Shown here: positions 1 to 5,482 of the stretch, piece after piece
Layout of the letters: the number at the start of each line of letters is the position of its first letter
Numbering within the stretch: position 1 is the stretch's first letter
Origin: Peptococcaceae bacterium
Lineage (GTDB): Bacteria > Bacillota > Peptococcia > Peptococcales > Peptococcaceae
Length of the DNA: 6,362 nucleotides
Assembly: GCA_017383785.1 (NCBI GenBank)
Contig: JAFNVD010000181.1
Coordinates: 1 to 6,362 of the forward strand
Direction: 5' to 3'
Notes under the pieces: model-generated
Databases searched by the model: none
Seen by the model: the letters and a program-made list of their open reading frames with translations, nothing else
What the model was told of the DNA's origin: nothing
Program-made: the position numbers and the translations under genes

Positions 1-143
1 TCTTCTAAAGTGTTTTTGATTACCGGTGTATCCAATGGATAATTTTTATTTTCGATAGCATTATATAGTTCCACCATTCTGGCATTATTTTCGCCAAAAT
101 AGCTGGAAAATACGCTGTCTTTGTATTCTCTGTTTGCTGTCAT
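1..143 (-). CDS. Rpn-family PD-(D/E)XK nuclease / putative transposase, N-terminal fragment
   Basis: The first 47 codons of a gene whose remainder lies beyond the left edge. The protein begins MTANREYKDSVFSSYFGENN and continues with a 'VELYNAIENKNYP' stretch. This matches my recollection of the N-terminus of Rpn-type (recombination-promoting nuclease) proteins, which open with 'REYKD..F...F' followed by 'LYNA..G..Y'. These are PD-(D/E)XK-fold DNA endonucleases related to a transposase family and often multicopy in Clostridia and Negativicutes. The catalytic residues would lie downstream and cannot be checked. The start is the ATG at 141-143, with AGGAGC at 155-160 and a rather long 12-nt spacer. 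An ATG nearer to that site is followed two codons later by a stop, so it can encode only a tripeptide. No terminal inverted repeats or other mobile element signs are visible. Confidence 0.62.
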   Translation of the reverse strand, partial: MTANREYKDSVFSSYFGENNARMVELYNAIENKNYPLDTPVIKNTLE

Positions 144-255
144 TATTTTATCATGCTCCTATCATTGTATAGTTTTATCCGGATATACTATATAGGATTC
201 GACATTCCGCAGGTTATCCCTGCCAGTATATTACAGCATATCCATTATTATATTT

Positions 256-299
256 AATGTGCATTACGGGGTGTACCATTTAATTGGTAAATGTGCATT
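256..299. repeat. 10-bp direct repeat flanking a palindrome, upstream of the Rpn-type gene
   Basis: AATGTGCATT occurs at 256-265 and again at 290-299, 34 bases apart. Between the copies sits ACCATTTAATTGGT (275-288), which matches its own reverse complement at 12 of 14 positions. The 10-mer is itself nearly palindromic (8 of 10). The layout resembles a protein-binding region between the Rpn-type gene and the terminator of the XRE/membrane operon, but the DNA is very AT-rich and chance is possible. The rest of 144-361 holds a small GCAGG/CCTGC hairpin (209-223) and a TATCCGGATA palindrome (176-185), and no promoter I can defend. Confidence 0.25.
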
Positions 300-361
300 T
301 ATTGCGGTATACAGAGCATGATATTTATATCTTTGCACTTTTATATTTATTTTTTGCATAC

Positions 362-387
362 AAAAACAGGGCGCCGAAACGACGCCC
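362..387 (-). terminator. Rho-independent terminator of the XRE/membrane protein operon
   Basis: Read on the minus strand, GGGCGTCG, a TTT loop and CGGCGCCC form an 8-bp stem (369-387). It is followed directly by TGTTTTTG (362-368). One pair is a U-G wobble in minus-strand RNA but would be an A-C mismatch on the plus strand, so the signal is oriented for minus-strand transcription. It begins 24 bases after the stop of the membrane protein gene. Confidence 0.8.
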
Positions 388-410
388 CTACAGTTAGTTT
401 TGCTCCATAT

Positions 411-827
411 TTAATATTTTCGTCTCAATACATAATAGCATACCCAATATAGCAGAACCAAAAAACATACCGAAAATGCCAATGCTGTGGCAATTTGCAC
501 TTGATTCATAAACTCCAGCACAATCACTGCTACACCGCAAATCAGTACATACCAGAAAAACGCATAGCTTTTGGCTTTGTTGGCCAGCATTACATTACGC
601 TCGTCGGTTTCCGCTACTTCCTGGGCGCGCATGGCTTCGGGCGAGGCCATCAGCTTGCGATACTGGCGCAGACGAACGATACCTATCACCATCAGTGCGG
701 TACCCCACGCAAAGAAAAATTCGTTATCCAGATTCCGCCAGATACTCACTGCCATTAGCAGCGGACCTGCAATCAAAAAGATACGAGCTGTTAGGATTCT
801 CTTTTTCAGCTTTTTCTCAAATTCCAT
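411..827 (-). CDS. Four-helix membrane protein with a DER motif (DUF2178-like), partner of an XRE repressor
   Basis: A 138-residue integral membrane protein of unknown function. Hydrophobic segments lie at about residues 11-30, 36-53, 87-106 and 112-133. A charged cytoplasmic-type loop (54-86) separates the two helical hairpins and contains TDERN at 74-78, followed by an Ala/Lys-rich stretch entering helix 3. A 'DER...A..A' motif between helix pairs is the hallmark I associate with DUF2178-like proteins, which are commonly encoded beside small XRE regulators; the family call is from memory. The ATG at 825-827 has AGGAGG at 835-840 with a 7-nt spacer. That site lies within the last codons of the upstream repressor, whose stop is only two bases away, so translational coupling is likely. 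A plausible role is envelope stress or regulation of its partner, but no activity can be read from the sequence. Confidence 0.8.
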   Translation of the reverse strand: MEFEKKLKKRILTARIFLIAGPLLMAVSIWRNLDNEFFFAWGTALMVIGIVRLRQYRKLMASPEAMRAQEVAETDERNVMLANKAKSYAFFWYVLICGVAVIVLEFMNQVQIATALAFSVCFLVLLYWVCYYVLRRKY

Positions 828-829
828 TT

Positions 830-1027
830 TTATTCCTCCTCAAATAAAAACACGTCTTCAATATGCAATTCAAAATATTTGGCTATTTTGTAGGCCAGCT
901 GCAGTGATGCATTGTATCGACCATTCTCCAATGAAATGATGGTCTGCCGTGTCACACCCAATGCACCGGCCAGCTCATCCTGTGTGATTTTACGTTCTTT
1001 ACGTAATTCTTTTATTTTATTTTCCAA
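830..1027 (-). CDS. Small XRE-family (Cro/CI-type) transcriptional repressor
   Basis: A 65-residue, single-domain DNA-binding protein. The helix-turn-helix covers about residues 14-33 (TQDELAGALGVTRQTIISLE), followed by the NGRYNASLQLAYKIAKYF helix typical of the YozG-like group of tiny XRE regulators, and an acidic tail (FLFEEE). The start is taken as TTG at 1025-1027 because AAGGTGAT lies just upstream at normal spacing and the protein then opens MENKIKELRKE, as family members do. The in-frame GTG at 1034-1036 would add three residues, but it overlaps the ribosome binding site itself. The gene is followed after two bases by the membrane protein gene. Two copies of an 18-bp site at its promoter suggest that it represses its own operon. 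Confidence 0.9.
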   Translation of the reverse strand: MENKIKELRKERKITQDELAGALGVTRQTIISLENGRYNASLQLAYKIAKYFELHIEDVFLFEEE

Positions 1028-1046
1028 GCCAATCACCTTCTCAAAT

Positions 1047-1064
1047 TGTTAAGCACACTTTACA
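1047..1064 (-). promoter_or_regulatory. Operator copy 2, at the transcription start of the XRE operon
   Basis: On the minus strand this reads TGTAAAGTGTGCTTAACA, matching the upstream copy at 16 of 18 positions. It covers the expected transcription start (about 1062) just downstream of the -10 box, a position where a bound repressor would block initiation or clearance. Confidence 0.6.
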
Positions 1065-1069
1065 TTTAT

Positions 1070-1098
1070 ACTATACACTACACGTTTCAAAATGTCAA
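1070..1098 (-). promoter_or_regulatory. Sigma-A-type promoter of the XRE/membrane protein operon
   Basis: On the minus strand, a perfect TTGACA -35 box (1093-1098) and a TATAGT -10 box (1070-1075) are separated by exactly 17 bases. The transcript would start near 1062, giving a leader of about 35 nt before the TTG start codon. Confidence 0.8.
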
Positions 1099-1110
1099 GC
1101 ATACTTTACA
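1093..1110 (-). promoter_or_regulatory. Operator copy 1, overlapping the -35 box of the XRE operon
   Basis: On the minus strand this reads TGTAAAGTATGCTTGACA. It matches its own reverse complement at 14 of 18 positions (TGT-AAG-AT-CTT-ACA), as expected for a dimeric helix-turn-helix protein. Its right end contains the TTGACA -35 box. The centre-to-centre distance to the second copy is 46 bp. The likely ligand is the XRE protein encoded downstream. Confidence 0.62.
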
Positions 1111-1355
1111 ATCTTTCTTTAACACTTCCCCTTATGGGTTATTGCCATAAAATTTGCAAATATATCGACTATCACCCATAGAAAATATATATTACAGAAA
1201 TTTTCGTATTTTCATTTACAAACAAATGTATTTTTGATATATTTATATGGTGGATAAATTTTTTTCATTATGCACAACAATACATATTACAAATGCCATA
1301 TTTATAGAACATTTATAAATAAAACAGTGACATTTGCATTTTTAGGAGGGATATT
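1111..1355 (+). promoter_or_regulatory. AT-rich leader and probable control region of the LysR pair
   Basis: About 245 bases of AT-rich DNA between the XRE operon promoter and the first LysR gene, with no credible gene. It contains three short inverted repeats: ATTTGCAAAT (1152-1161), TACagAAATTTtcGTA (1193-1208) and CATTTacaaacAAATG (1213-1228). LysR-type regulators bind interrupted dyads of this general kind upstream of genes they control, often including their own, but such dyads also arise by chance in DNA this AT-rich. I could not fix a -35/-10 pair; TATAGA (1303-1308) and TATAAA (1314-1319) are -10 candidates without good -35 partners. The region ends in AGGAGG (1344-1349), 6 bases before the ATG. 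Confidence 0.35.
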
Positions 1356-2273
1356 ATGTTAAGTGACAGCATGCGCGTTTTTATTACAGTGGCTGACAAG
1401 AAAAACTTTTCCAAAGCGGCAAAGGCCCTTTCTCTGACTCAGCCGGCTGTCAGCTTTCAGATTCAGACTTTAGAGCAGTACTATCAGACAATGTTGTTTG
1501 ACCGTGTAAATCGTCATGTCAAATTAACCGCAGCAGGGGAACTGTTGTTGGATTATGCGGTGCACATGAACAACTTGCAGGCTGAACTGGAACGTAACAT
1601 GCAGCAGTTAACCGGGCATGTAAAAGGGGAATTATTGGTAGGTGCAAGTACTACAATCGGTGAATATATTCTGCCATATGTAGTAGGCGCATTCAAACAG
1701 GAGTATCCGGATGTAAATGCCACTATTCAGATTATGAACACCAACGATATTGCAGAAAACGTAAACAATAAATCTTTCGACTTAGGGATTATCGAAGGGC
1801 CTGTAGAGCTGACCGAAAACATGGAATCTATTGCATTCCTGGAAGACGAACTGGTACTGGCTATTCCGTCCAATCATCCATTTGCAACGAAAGAATCCAT
1901 TACACTGGAAGAATTAAAAACACTTCCATATATCACCCGTGAACCGGGCTCCGGCAGCCGTTTGATTTTTGAACAGGCACTGATTGACGCTGATTTTGAT
2001 ATTGAAGAACTGCACATGGTAATGGAACTGGGCAGCACCACTTCTATCAAATCTGCTATCATGGGGGGCTTAGGGATCTCCACCATTTCTAAATGGGCAA
2101 TTCAGGATTTAGTGAAAACCGGCAAAGTTGCTGCGCTCACCATCGAGGGCCTCACTTTGAAACGTACTTTCAATATTATTCTGAACAATGACAAATTCCA
2201 TTCCGAAGCTACAGGCAAATTCCTGGACTTCCTGGACATGGACAATGTAAATGAGATTTTAACCGCAAAATAA
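1356..2273 (+). CDS. LysR-family transcriptional regulator (first of a tandem pair)
   Basis: A 305-residue protein, the usual length for LysR regulators. Residues 1-66 form the winged helix-turn-helix, with FSKAAKALSLTQPAVSFQIQ as the recognition region and LFDRVNRHVKLTAAG as the wing. A linker helix follows to about residue 88. The effector domain then opens with the GASTTIGEY motif (about 96-104), where many LysR proteins bind an anionic effector through the Ser/Thr residues, and it contains REPGSGSR in the second lobe. The style resembles the CysL/YeiE-like group linked to sulfur metabolism, but ligand and targets cannot be deduced. AGGAGG lies 6 bases before the ATG. The second LysR gene follows after 43 bases with no terminator between, so the two are probably co-transcribed. 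Nothing appears truncated. Confidence 0.93.
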   Translation: MLSDSMRVFITVADKKNFSKAAKALSLTQPAVSFQIQTLEQYYQTMLFDRVNRHVKLTAAGELLLDYAVHMNNLQAELERNMQQLTGHVKGELLVGASTTIGEYILPYVVGAFKQEYPDVNATIQIMNTNDIAENVNNKSFDLGIIEGPVELTENMESIAFLEDELVLAIPSNHPFATKESITLEELKTLPYITREPGSGSRLIFEQALIDADFDIEELHMVMELGSTTSIKSAIMGGLGISTISKWAIQDLVKTGKVAALTIEGLTLKRTFNIILNNDKFHSEATGKFLDFLDMDNVNEILTAK

Positions 2274-2316
2274 TTGCGTAATTTACGGAAACCATATGGA
2301 ATAGGAGCTGAAATAA

Positions 2317-3231
2317 ATGTTAAATGACAGTATTCGTGTATTTTTAACTGTTGTAGAGAAAAAAAGCTTTTCCAAAGCAGCAAAAGCACTGTTTTTAACA
2401 CAGCCGGCTGTTAGCTTCCAGATTCAGATGCTGGAAGAATACTACGGTACACGTCTATTTGATCGTGTAAGCCGCAACATCATTCTGACTGAAGCAGGAC
2501 ATCTGCTGCTGAAATATGCAAATGAAATGAACCGCCTGCAGGCTGAACTGGAACGTGAAATGCAGGATATGACAAGCAGTATCAAAGGGAAACTGAGAAT
2601 CGGTGCAAGTACCACTATCGGTGAATATATCGCGCCATATATCTTAGGTTCTTTCAAAAATATGTATCCGGATGTAGAGCTGAGTCTGGAAGTATCCAAC
2701 TCCGAAGATATCGAAGCTGCAATCCATGACACCACTCTGGATATCGGCCTGATCGAAGGCCCAATGGTAGGCAAGGATCTGGAAAGCATTCCGTTCCTTA
2801 ACGACCATTTACAGCTGGTAACCAGCGCAGATCATCCATGGGCAAACCTGGATACCATTTCCGTATTTGAATTGGATAAATATCCTTTCATCTCCCGTGA
2901 AAAAGGTTCCGGTACCCGTGTAGAAATGGAGCAGCACCTGAAAAAGGCCGGCTTCACTGCCAACAACCTGAACATTATCATGGAGCTGGGCAGTTCTTCT
3001 GCTATTAAGGCTGCGGTAGAAAGCAACCTGGGGATTTCTGTACTGTCTAAATGGGCTATTCAGGACAAAGTGGCTGCGGGTACACTGCACAGCATTAATC
3101 TGAAAGAGATTGACTTCAATCGTACCTTCCAGATTATCTACCACAAGAAAAAATTCAAAACTCAGGCCAGTGAAGAATTCTTACGCTTCCTGAAATCTGA
3201 CGATATTGAAAACGTGGTAACACCTCGTTAA
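2317..3231 (+). CDS. LysR-family transcriptional regulator (second of a tandem pair)
   Basis: A 304-residue paralogue of the gene just upstream. By eye 48 of the first 66 residues are identical, and about half of the whole protein. The helix-turn-helix (FSKAAKALFLTQPAVSFQIQ) differs from its partner by one residue, so the two may bind very similar DNA sites. The effector motif GASTTIGEY is identical, and REKGSGTR replaces REPGSGSR. Differences concentrate in the effector domain, as in EGPMVGKDLES against EGPVELTENMES, consistent with divergence of the sensed ligand after duplication. AGGAG (2303-2307) lies 9 bases before the ATG. The gene is followed by repeats and a bidirectional terminator. 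Heterodimers or heterotetramers with its partner are possible but inferred. Confidence 0.93.
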   Translation: MLNDSIRVFLTVVEKKSFSKAAKALFLTQPAVSFQIQMLEEYYGTRLFDRVSRNIILTEAGHLLLKYANEMNRLQAELEREMQDMTSSIKGKLRIGASTTIGEYIAPYILGSFKNMYPDVELSLEVSNSEDIEAAIHDTTLDIGLIEGPMVGKDLESIPFLNDHLQLVTSADHPWANLDTISVFELDKYPFISREKGSGTRVEMEQHLKKAGFTANNLNIIMELGSSSAIKAAVESNLGISVLSKWAIQDKVAAGTLHSINLKEIDFNRTFQIIYHKKKFKTQASEEFLRFLKSDDIENVVTPR

Positions 3232-3252
3232 TAGGAACAACATATTCAAGAG

Positions 3253-3310
3253 ACGCTGAATAAAATACAAACATCGAAACGTTGAACAAAATACAAGAAT
3301 CGGGACGCTG
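3253..3310. repeat. Degenerate 26-bp tandem repeat after the LysR pair
   Basis: Two 26-base units (3253-3278 and 3279-3304) agree at 20 of 26 positions, sharing an ACG-TGAA-AAAATACAA core and ATCG near the end. A third partial unit (ACGCTG) begins at 3305, exactly in register, and runs into the GC-rich hairpin. There are no spacers and only about 2.2 units. Confidence 0.6.
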
Positions 3311-3323
3311 GGGACAGCGTCCC
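3302..3323. repeat. GC-rich hairpin, 9-bp perfect stem
   Basis: GGGACGCTG (3302-3310), a GGGA loop and CAGCGTCCC (3315-3323) form a perfect stem without a following U-tract in either direction, so it is not a classical terminator on its own. It is followed by CCTAC. The same CCCCTAC edge ends the stem near 385-391, suggesting both derive from a dispersed intergenic hairpin element. Confidence 0.55.
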
Positions 3324-3333
3324 CTACTTATGC

Positions 3334-3369
3334 AAAAACAGGGTGCACAATTTGTGCACCCTGTTTGAT
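3334..3369. terminator. Bidirectional terminator between convergent genes
   Basis: AAACAGGGTGCAC (3336-3348), an AATTT loop and GTGCACCCTGTTT (3354-3366) form a perfect 13-bp stem. On the plus strand it is followed by TTTGATT. On the minus strand it is followed by a run of five T, giving the better U-tract. It lies about 105 bases after the second LysR gene and 43 bases after the stop of the minus-strand hydrolase-like gene, so it can serve both. Confidence 0.85.
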
Positions 3370-3408
3370 TTGATGGTATATTCGATATGTTGTTTCTCTT
3401 CTCTAAAA

Positions 3409-3903
3409 TTATCTTCTTACAAAACGAATTTCGCATACACCGTCGCCTTTTGCAATGGTTTTCGGCAAATCCAGTTCACAGCCAAAGCTTGCGGCAATAC
3501 CGCGGTCCCCACACATAGCGTGGTCACACATGCGCTGAATTTCTTCGTCACTGCAGCCCTGTTTCTGCCATGCTTTTACCAATGGACAATAATGGAAGTC
3601 GATGTCTAGATGGTCATCATCGCAGCGCAGAATTTTCATTTCAAACACCAGCTGGGCAGGTTTGCCAAACAATGTTTTTTTCAACCCTTTCAGGCTTTCT
3701 CCGCCGCCTGCTTTCTGACGCAATAAACCACCCTGATACAAGCCGCATCTGCGAATAGCCTCGGGCGCATAGTCTTCCGGTGCCAAGCCTTTTTTCGCTG
3801 CTTCGTCACACAACAAGTACATCCATAATGCACGGTGTTCCAACTGTTCACGGATTGCTGCCAGCAGCCCATTCTTATATTTTGGTTCATTTACAATACT
3901 CAT
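3409..3903 (-). CDS. L-2-amino-thiazoline-4-carboxylate (ATC) hydrolase-like protein
   Basis: A 164-residue soluble protein with no signal peptide or membrane segment. The C-terminal half carries the features I associate with the ATC hydrolase family (PF14196): DIDFHYCPLVKAWQ, then GCSDEEIQRMCDHAMCGDRG, and ELDLPKTIAKGDGVCEIRF at the end. Family members are often annotated as hydrolases of 2-amino-thiazoline-4-carboxylate, a step towards cysteine, but this rests on a few Pseudomonas enzymes and most members are untested. Conserved-looking cysteines lie at residues 106, 117, 126, 131, 142 and 157, and could serve in catalysis or metal/cofactor binding. The start is the ATG at 3901-3903, 8 bases from AGGAGG (3912-3917); the ATG two codons upstream is only 2 bases from that site. 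It is a single-gene unit with its own promoter, convergent with the LysR pair. The enzymatic call is tentative, the family call firmer. Confidence 0.78.
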   Translation of the reverse strand: MSIVNEPKYKNGLLAAIREQLEHRALWMYLLCDEAAKKGLAPEDYAPEAIRRCGLYQGGLLRQKAGGGESLKGLKKTLFGKPAQLVFEMKILRCDDDHLDIDFHYCPLVKAWQKQGCSDEEIQRMCDHAMCGDRGIAASFGCELDLPKTIAKGDGVCEIRFVRR

Positions 3904-3937
3904 TTGCATATCCTCCTAATCATAAGTTGTTGTACTC

Positions 3938-3966
3938 AGTATAACACAAGATCAGTAAAATCAACA
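3938..3966 (-). promoter_or_regulatory. Promoter of the ATC-hydrolase-like gene
   Basis: On the minus strand, an extended -10 box TGTTATACT (TATACT at 3938-3943) is preceded by a weak -35. TGTTGA (3961-3966) gives a 17-base spacer and TTGATT (3959-3964) gives 15. The TG upstream of the -10 can compensate for the poor -35. The leader would be about 28 nt. Confidence 0.5.
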
Positions 3967-3996
3967 GAGAAATCGTTACAATTCATAGATGGTCTC

Positions 3997-4024
3997 TTGA
4001 TTTCTCTTCACTTCGCGGTATAAT
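3997..4024 (+). promoter_or_regulatory. Promoter of the MATE transporter gene
   Basis: TTGATT (3997-4002) and a perfect TATAAT (4019-4024) are separated by 16 bases. Transcription would begin near 4031, giving a leader of about 83 nt before the GTG start. This supports a start codon well downstream of the first in-frame TTG at 4066. Confidence 0.7.
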
Positions 4025-4026
4025 AT

Positions 4027-4083
4027 CATGTATTGTCTAAAATAATTCTCTATTAACAAAATACATTGCTGTCTGAATACATG
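4027..4083 (+). promoter_or_regulatory. Three AATACAT/ATGTATT motifs in the MATE leader, possible operator
   Basis: CATGTATT (4027-4034) sits at the expected transcription start. Its complement AATACAT recurs at 4060-4066 and 4076-4082, the last extended to AATACATG. The copies form one inverted and one direct repeat within 57 bases. A repressor site or alternative RNA pairing in the leader could use them. A TAGATATCTA palindrome follows at 4085-4094, just before the ribosome binding site. No regulator is encoded next to the pump. Confidence 0.35.
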
Positions 4084-4113
4084 TTAGATATCTATCGTAA
4101 GGAGGGACGCCTT

Positions 4114-5418
4114 GTGGATTTGCTGAAAGATTCTCCGCAAAAACTATTTCTTAAATATTTGGTACCATCGGTCAGTGCCACCATGGTGACCTCAATTTAT
4201 ATTTTGGCCGATTCCATCATGATTGGCAAAGGGATTGGCGAACTTGCCATCGCGGCTCTTAATATTGTATTGCCGCTATTTAATATTTTCTTTGGCACCG
4301 GAGCATTGTTTGGTATAGGTGGCGCGGTACTGTTTTCGGTATCCATGGGCAATGGCGACCCTGACCGTGCAAAGCGTTATTTTACCCTTGCTACGCTGTT
4401 TACTGCAGCATTTGCACTTTGTTACCTTGTGGTGGGCAATGTTTTCTTAGAACCAATCCTCACGTTTCTGGGCGCTACTGATTTGACCTGGCACTATGCA
4501 TATGATTATGCACGGTGGCTCATGGTAGGTGCACCGGTATTCGCTTTTTCGATGTTATTGCAAAGCTTTGTCCGCAACGACAAAAATCCAAAACTGGCTA
4601 TGGTAGCCGTGATTGCCGGTGGTGTCCTAAATACCTTTTTAGACTGGCTCTTTATTTATCCGATGCAGCTAGGTATGACCGGAGCCATCGTGGCCAGTGT
4701 CATCGGCACCGGGGTAACGTGCCTTATTTTGTGCTTGCACTTTTTCCGTAAGGAGTGCAATTTGCGATTTTCATTCAAAAAACTGCGCTCTCGTTACAGC
4801 AAAGAAATTGTACAATACGGTGCTTCCAGTTTTCTTACAGAGCTTTCCGGCGGTGTACTGATTTTTGTATTGAACCAGCAGGCATTGTTGTATGCCGGAG
4901 AACTAGGCGTTACCGTATACAGTGTGCTCACCAACAGCGCCTATATTGTCAACGCGTTCTCTAACGGCATTGCACAGGCTGCACAGCCAATCATCGCTAC
5001 CAACTTTGGAGCCAAAGCACAAGACCGCATTGATGCCCTCAAAGGTATTGGATTGCGCACAGCACTGATTGCCGGCTGTACCTTTGCAGCGCTGGGTCTG
5101 CTGTTCCCACAAGCTGTGGTGTATATCTTTGTCCACCCAACCGAAGCCATTCTGGAACTGGCACCAATGGCGGTACGTATTTACTTTATAGGCTTTATCG
5201 GTGCCGCATTGAACATTTTCTTTACATCCTATTTTCAAGCTACCCTACAGCCATCCAAAGCACTTACCGTGTGTATGCTGCGTGGCCTGATTTTGTCCGC
5301 ACTATTCGCCTATACCCTGCCGCTAGTGCTTGATATCATCGGTATCTGGGCATCCATTCTGCTGGCAGAGTTTATCACATTGGGCATTGCACTTGCGATG
5401 GACAGAAAGAAAAAATAA
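4114..5418 (+). CDS. MATE-family multidrug efflux transporter
   Basis: A 434-residue polytopic inner-membrane protein whose hydrophobic segments run along its whole length, consistent with the 12 helices of MATE (PF01554 twice) exporters. The N-terminal repeat has LFLKYLVPSVSATMVTSIYI and ADSIMIG (about 32-38), the region where MATE proteins carry the 'D.ifiG' signature. The second repeat starts near residue 225 with an analogous 'YGASSFLTELSGG' stretch and contains a 'NSAYIVNAFSNGIAQAAQPI' motif. The family exports cationic drugs or metabolites using a Na+ or H+ gradient; the substrate is unknown. The start is the GTG at 4114-4116, 8 bases after AGGAGG (4100-4105). The frame extends upstream to a TTG at 4066 and an ATG at 4081, neither with a ribosome binding site. 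It is a single-gene unit with a promoter and terminator of its own. Confidence 0.92.
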   Translation: MDLLKDSPQKLFLKYLVPSVSATMVTSIYILADSIMIGKGIGELAIAALNIVLPLFNIFFGTGALFGIGGAVLFSVSMGNGDPDRAKRYFTLATLFTAAFALCYLVVGNVFLEPILTFLGATDLTWHYAYDYARWLMVGAPVFAFSMLLQSFVRNDKNPKLAMVAVIAGGVLNTFLDWLFIYPMQLGMTGAIVASVIGTGVTCLILCLHFFRKECNLRFSFKKLRSRYSKEIVQYGASSFLTELSGGVLIFVLNQQALLYAGELGVTVYSVLTNSAYIVNAFSNGIAQAAQPIIATNFGAKAQDRIDALKGIGLRTALIAGCTFAALGLLFPQAVVYIFVHPTEAILELAPMAVRIYFIGFIGAALNIFFTSYFQATLQPSKALTVCMLRGLILSALFAYTLPLVLDIIGIWASILLAEFITLGIALAMDRKKK

Positions 5419-5441
5419 CGATAAAAACATAAAGGCAGTAA

Positions 5442-5480
5442 TTGCTTTCCGCTGTATTTCGTAAAGGAATCTTAAAGCAA
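5442..5480 (+). repeat. Short inverted repeat after the MATE gene
   Basis: TTGCTTT (5442-5448) and AAAGCAA (5474-5480) are perfect 7-base complements around a 25-base loop, immediately before the long terminator stem. It may add a second RNA hairpin to the 3' end of the MATE transcript, or be a chance match. Confidence 0.3.
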
Positions 5481-5482
5481 AG

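Noticed and set aside
1..410. Mobile element around the Rpn-type gene.
   Set aside because: Only its 5' end is visible, with no terminal inverted repeat or target duplication that can be paired within the window.
571..939. Plus-strand open frame of 122 codons (and another at 495-758) opposite the XRE/membrane operon.
   Set aside because: They lie antisense to two well-supported genes, have no ribosome binding site, and give low-complexity or unrecognisable protein.
2102..3144. Minus-strand frames opposite the LysR genes (2102-2401, 2442-2789, 2809-3144).
   Set aside because: They are shadows of the two LysR genes, without ribosome binding sites or recognisable domains.
3253..3310. Possible CRISPR remnant.
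   Set aside because: The units are contiguous, without spacers, and agree at only 20 of 26 positions.
4066..4113. Extended N-terminus of the MATE protein from TTG (4066) or ATG (4081).
   Set aside because: Neither has a ribosome binding site, while AGGAGG at 4100-4105 is correctly placed for the GTG at 4114 and MATE proteins usually begin shortly before the 'LFLKYLVP' helix.
4025..4113. Riboswitch or T-box in the MATE leader.
   Set aside because: The leader is only about 83 nt, AT-rich, lacks a terminator-type hairpin and has no recognisable conserved riboswitch core.
4903..5238. Minus-strand frame of 111 codons within the MATE gene.
   Set aside because: It is antisense to a strongly supported transporter and its composition (many Cys, Gln, Trp) is typical of a shadow frame.
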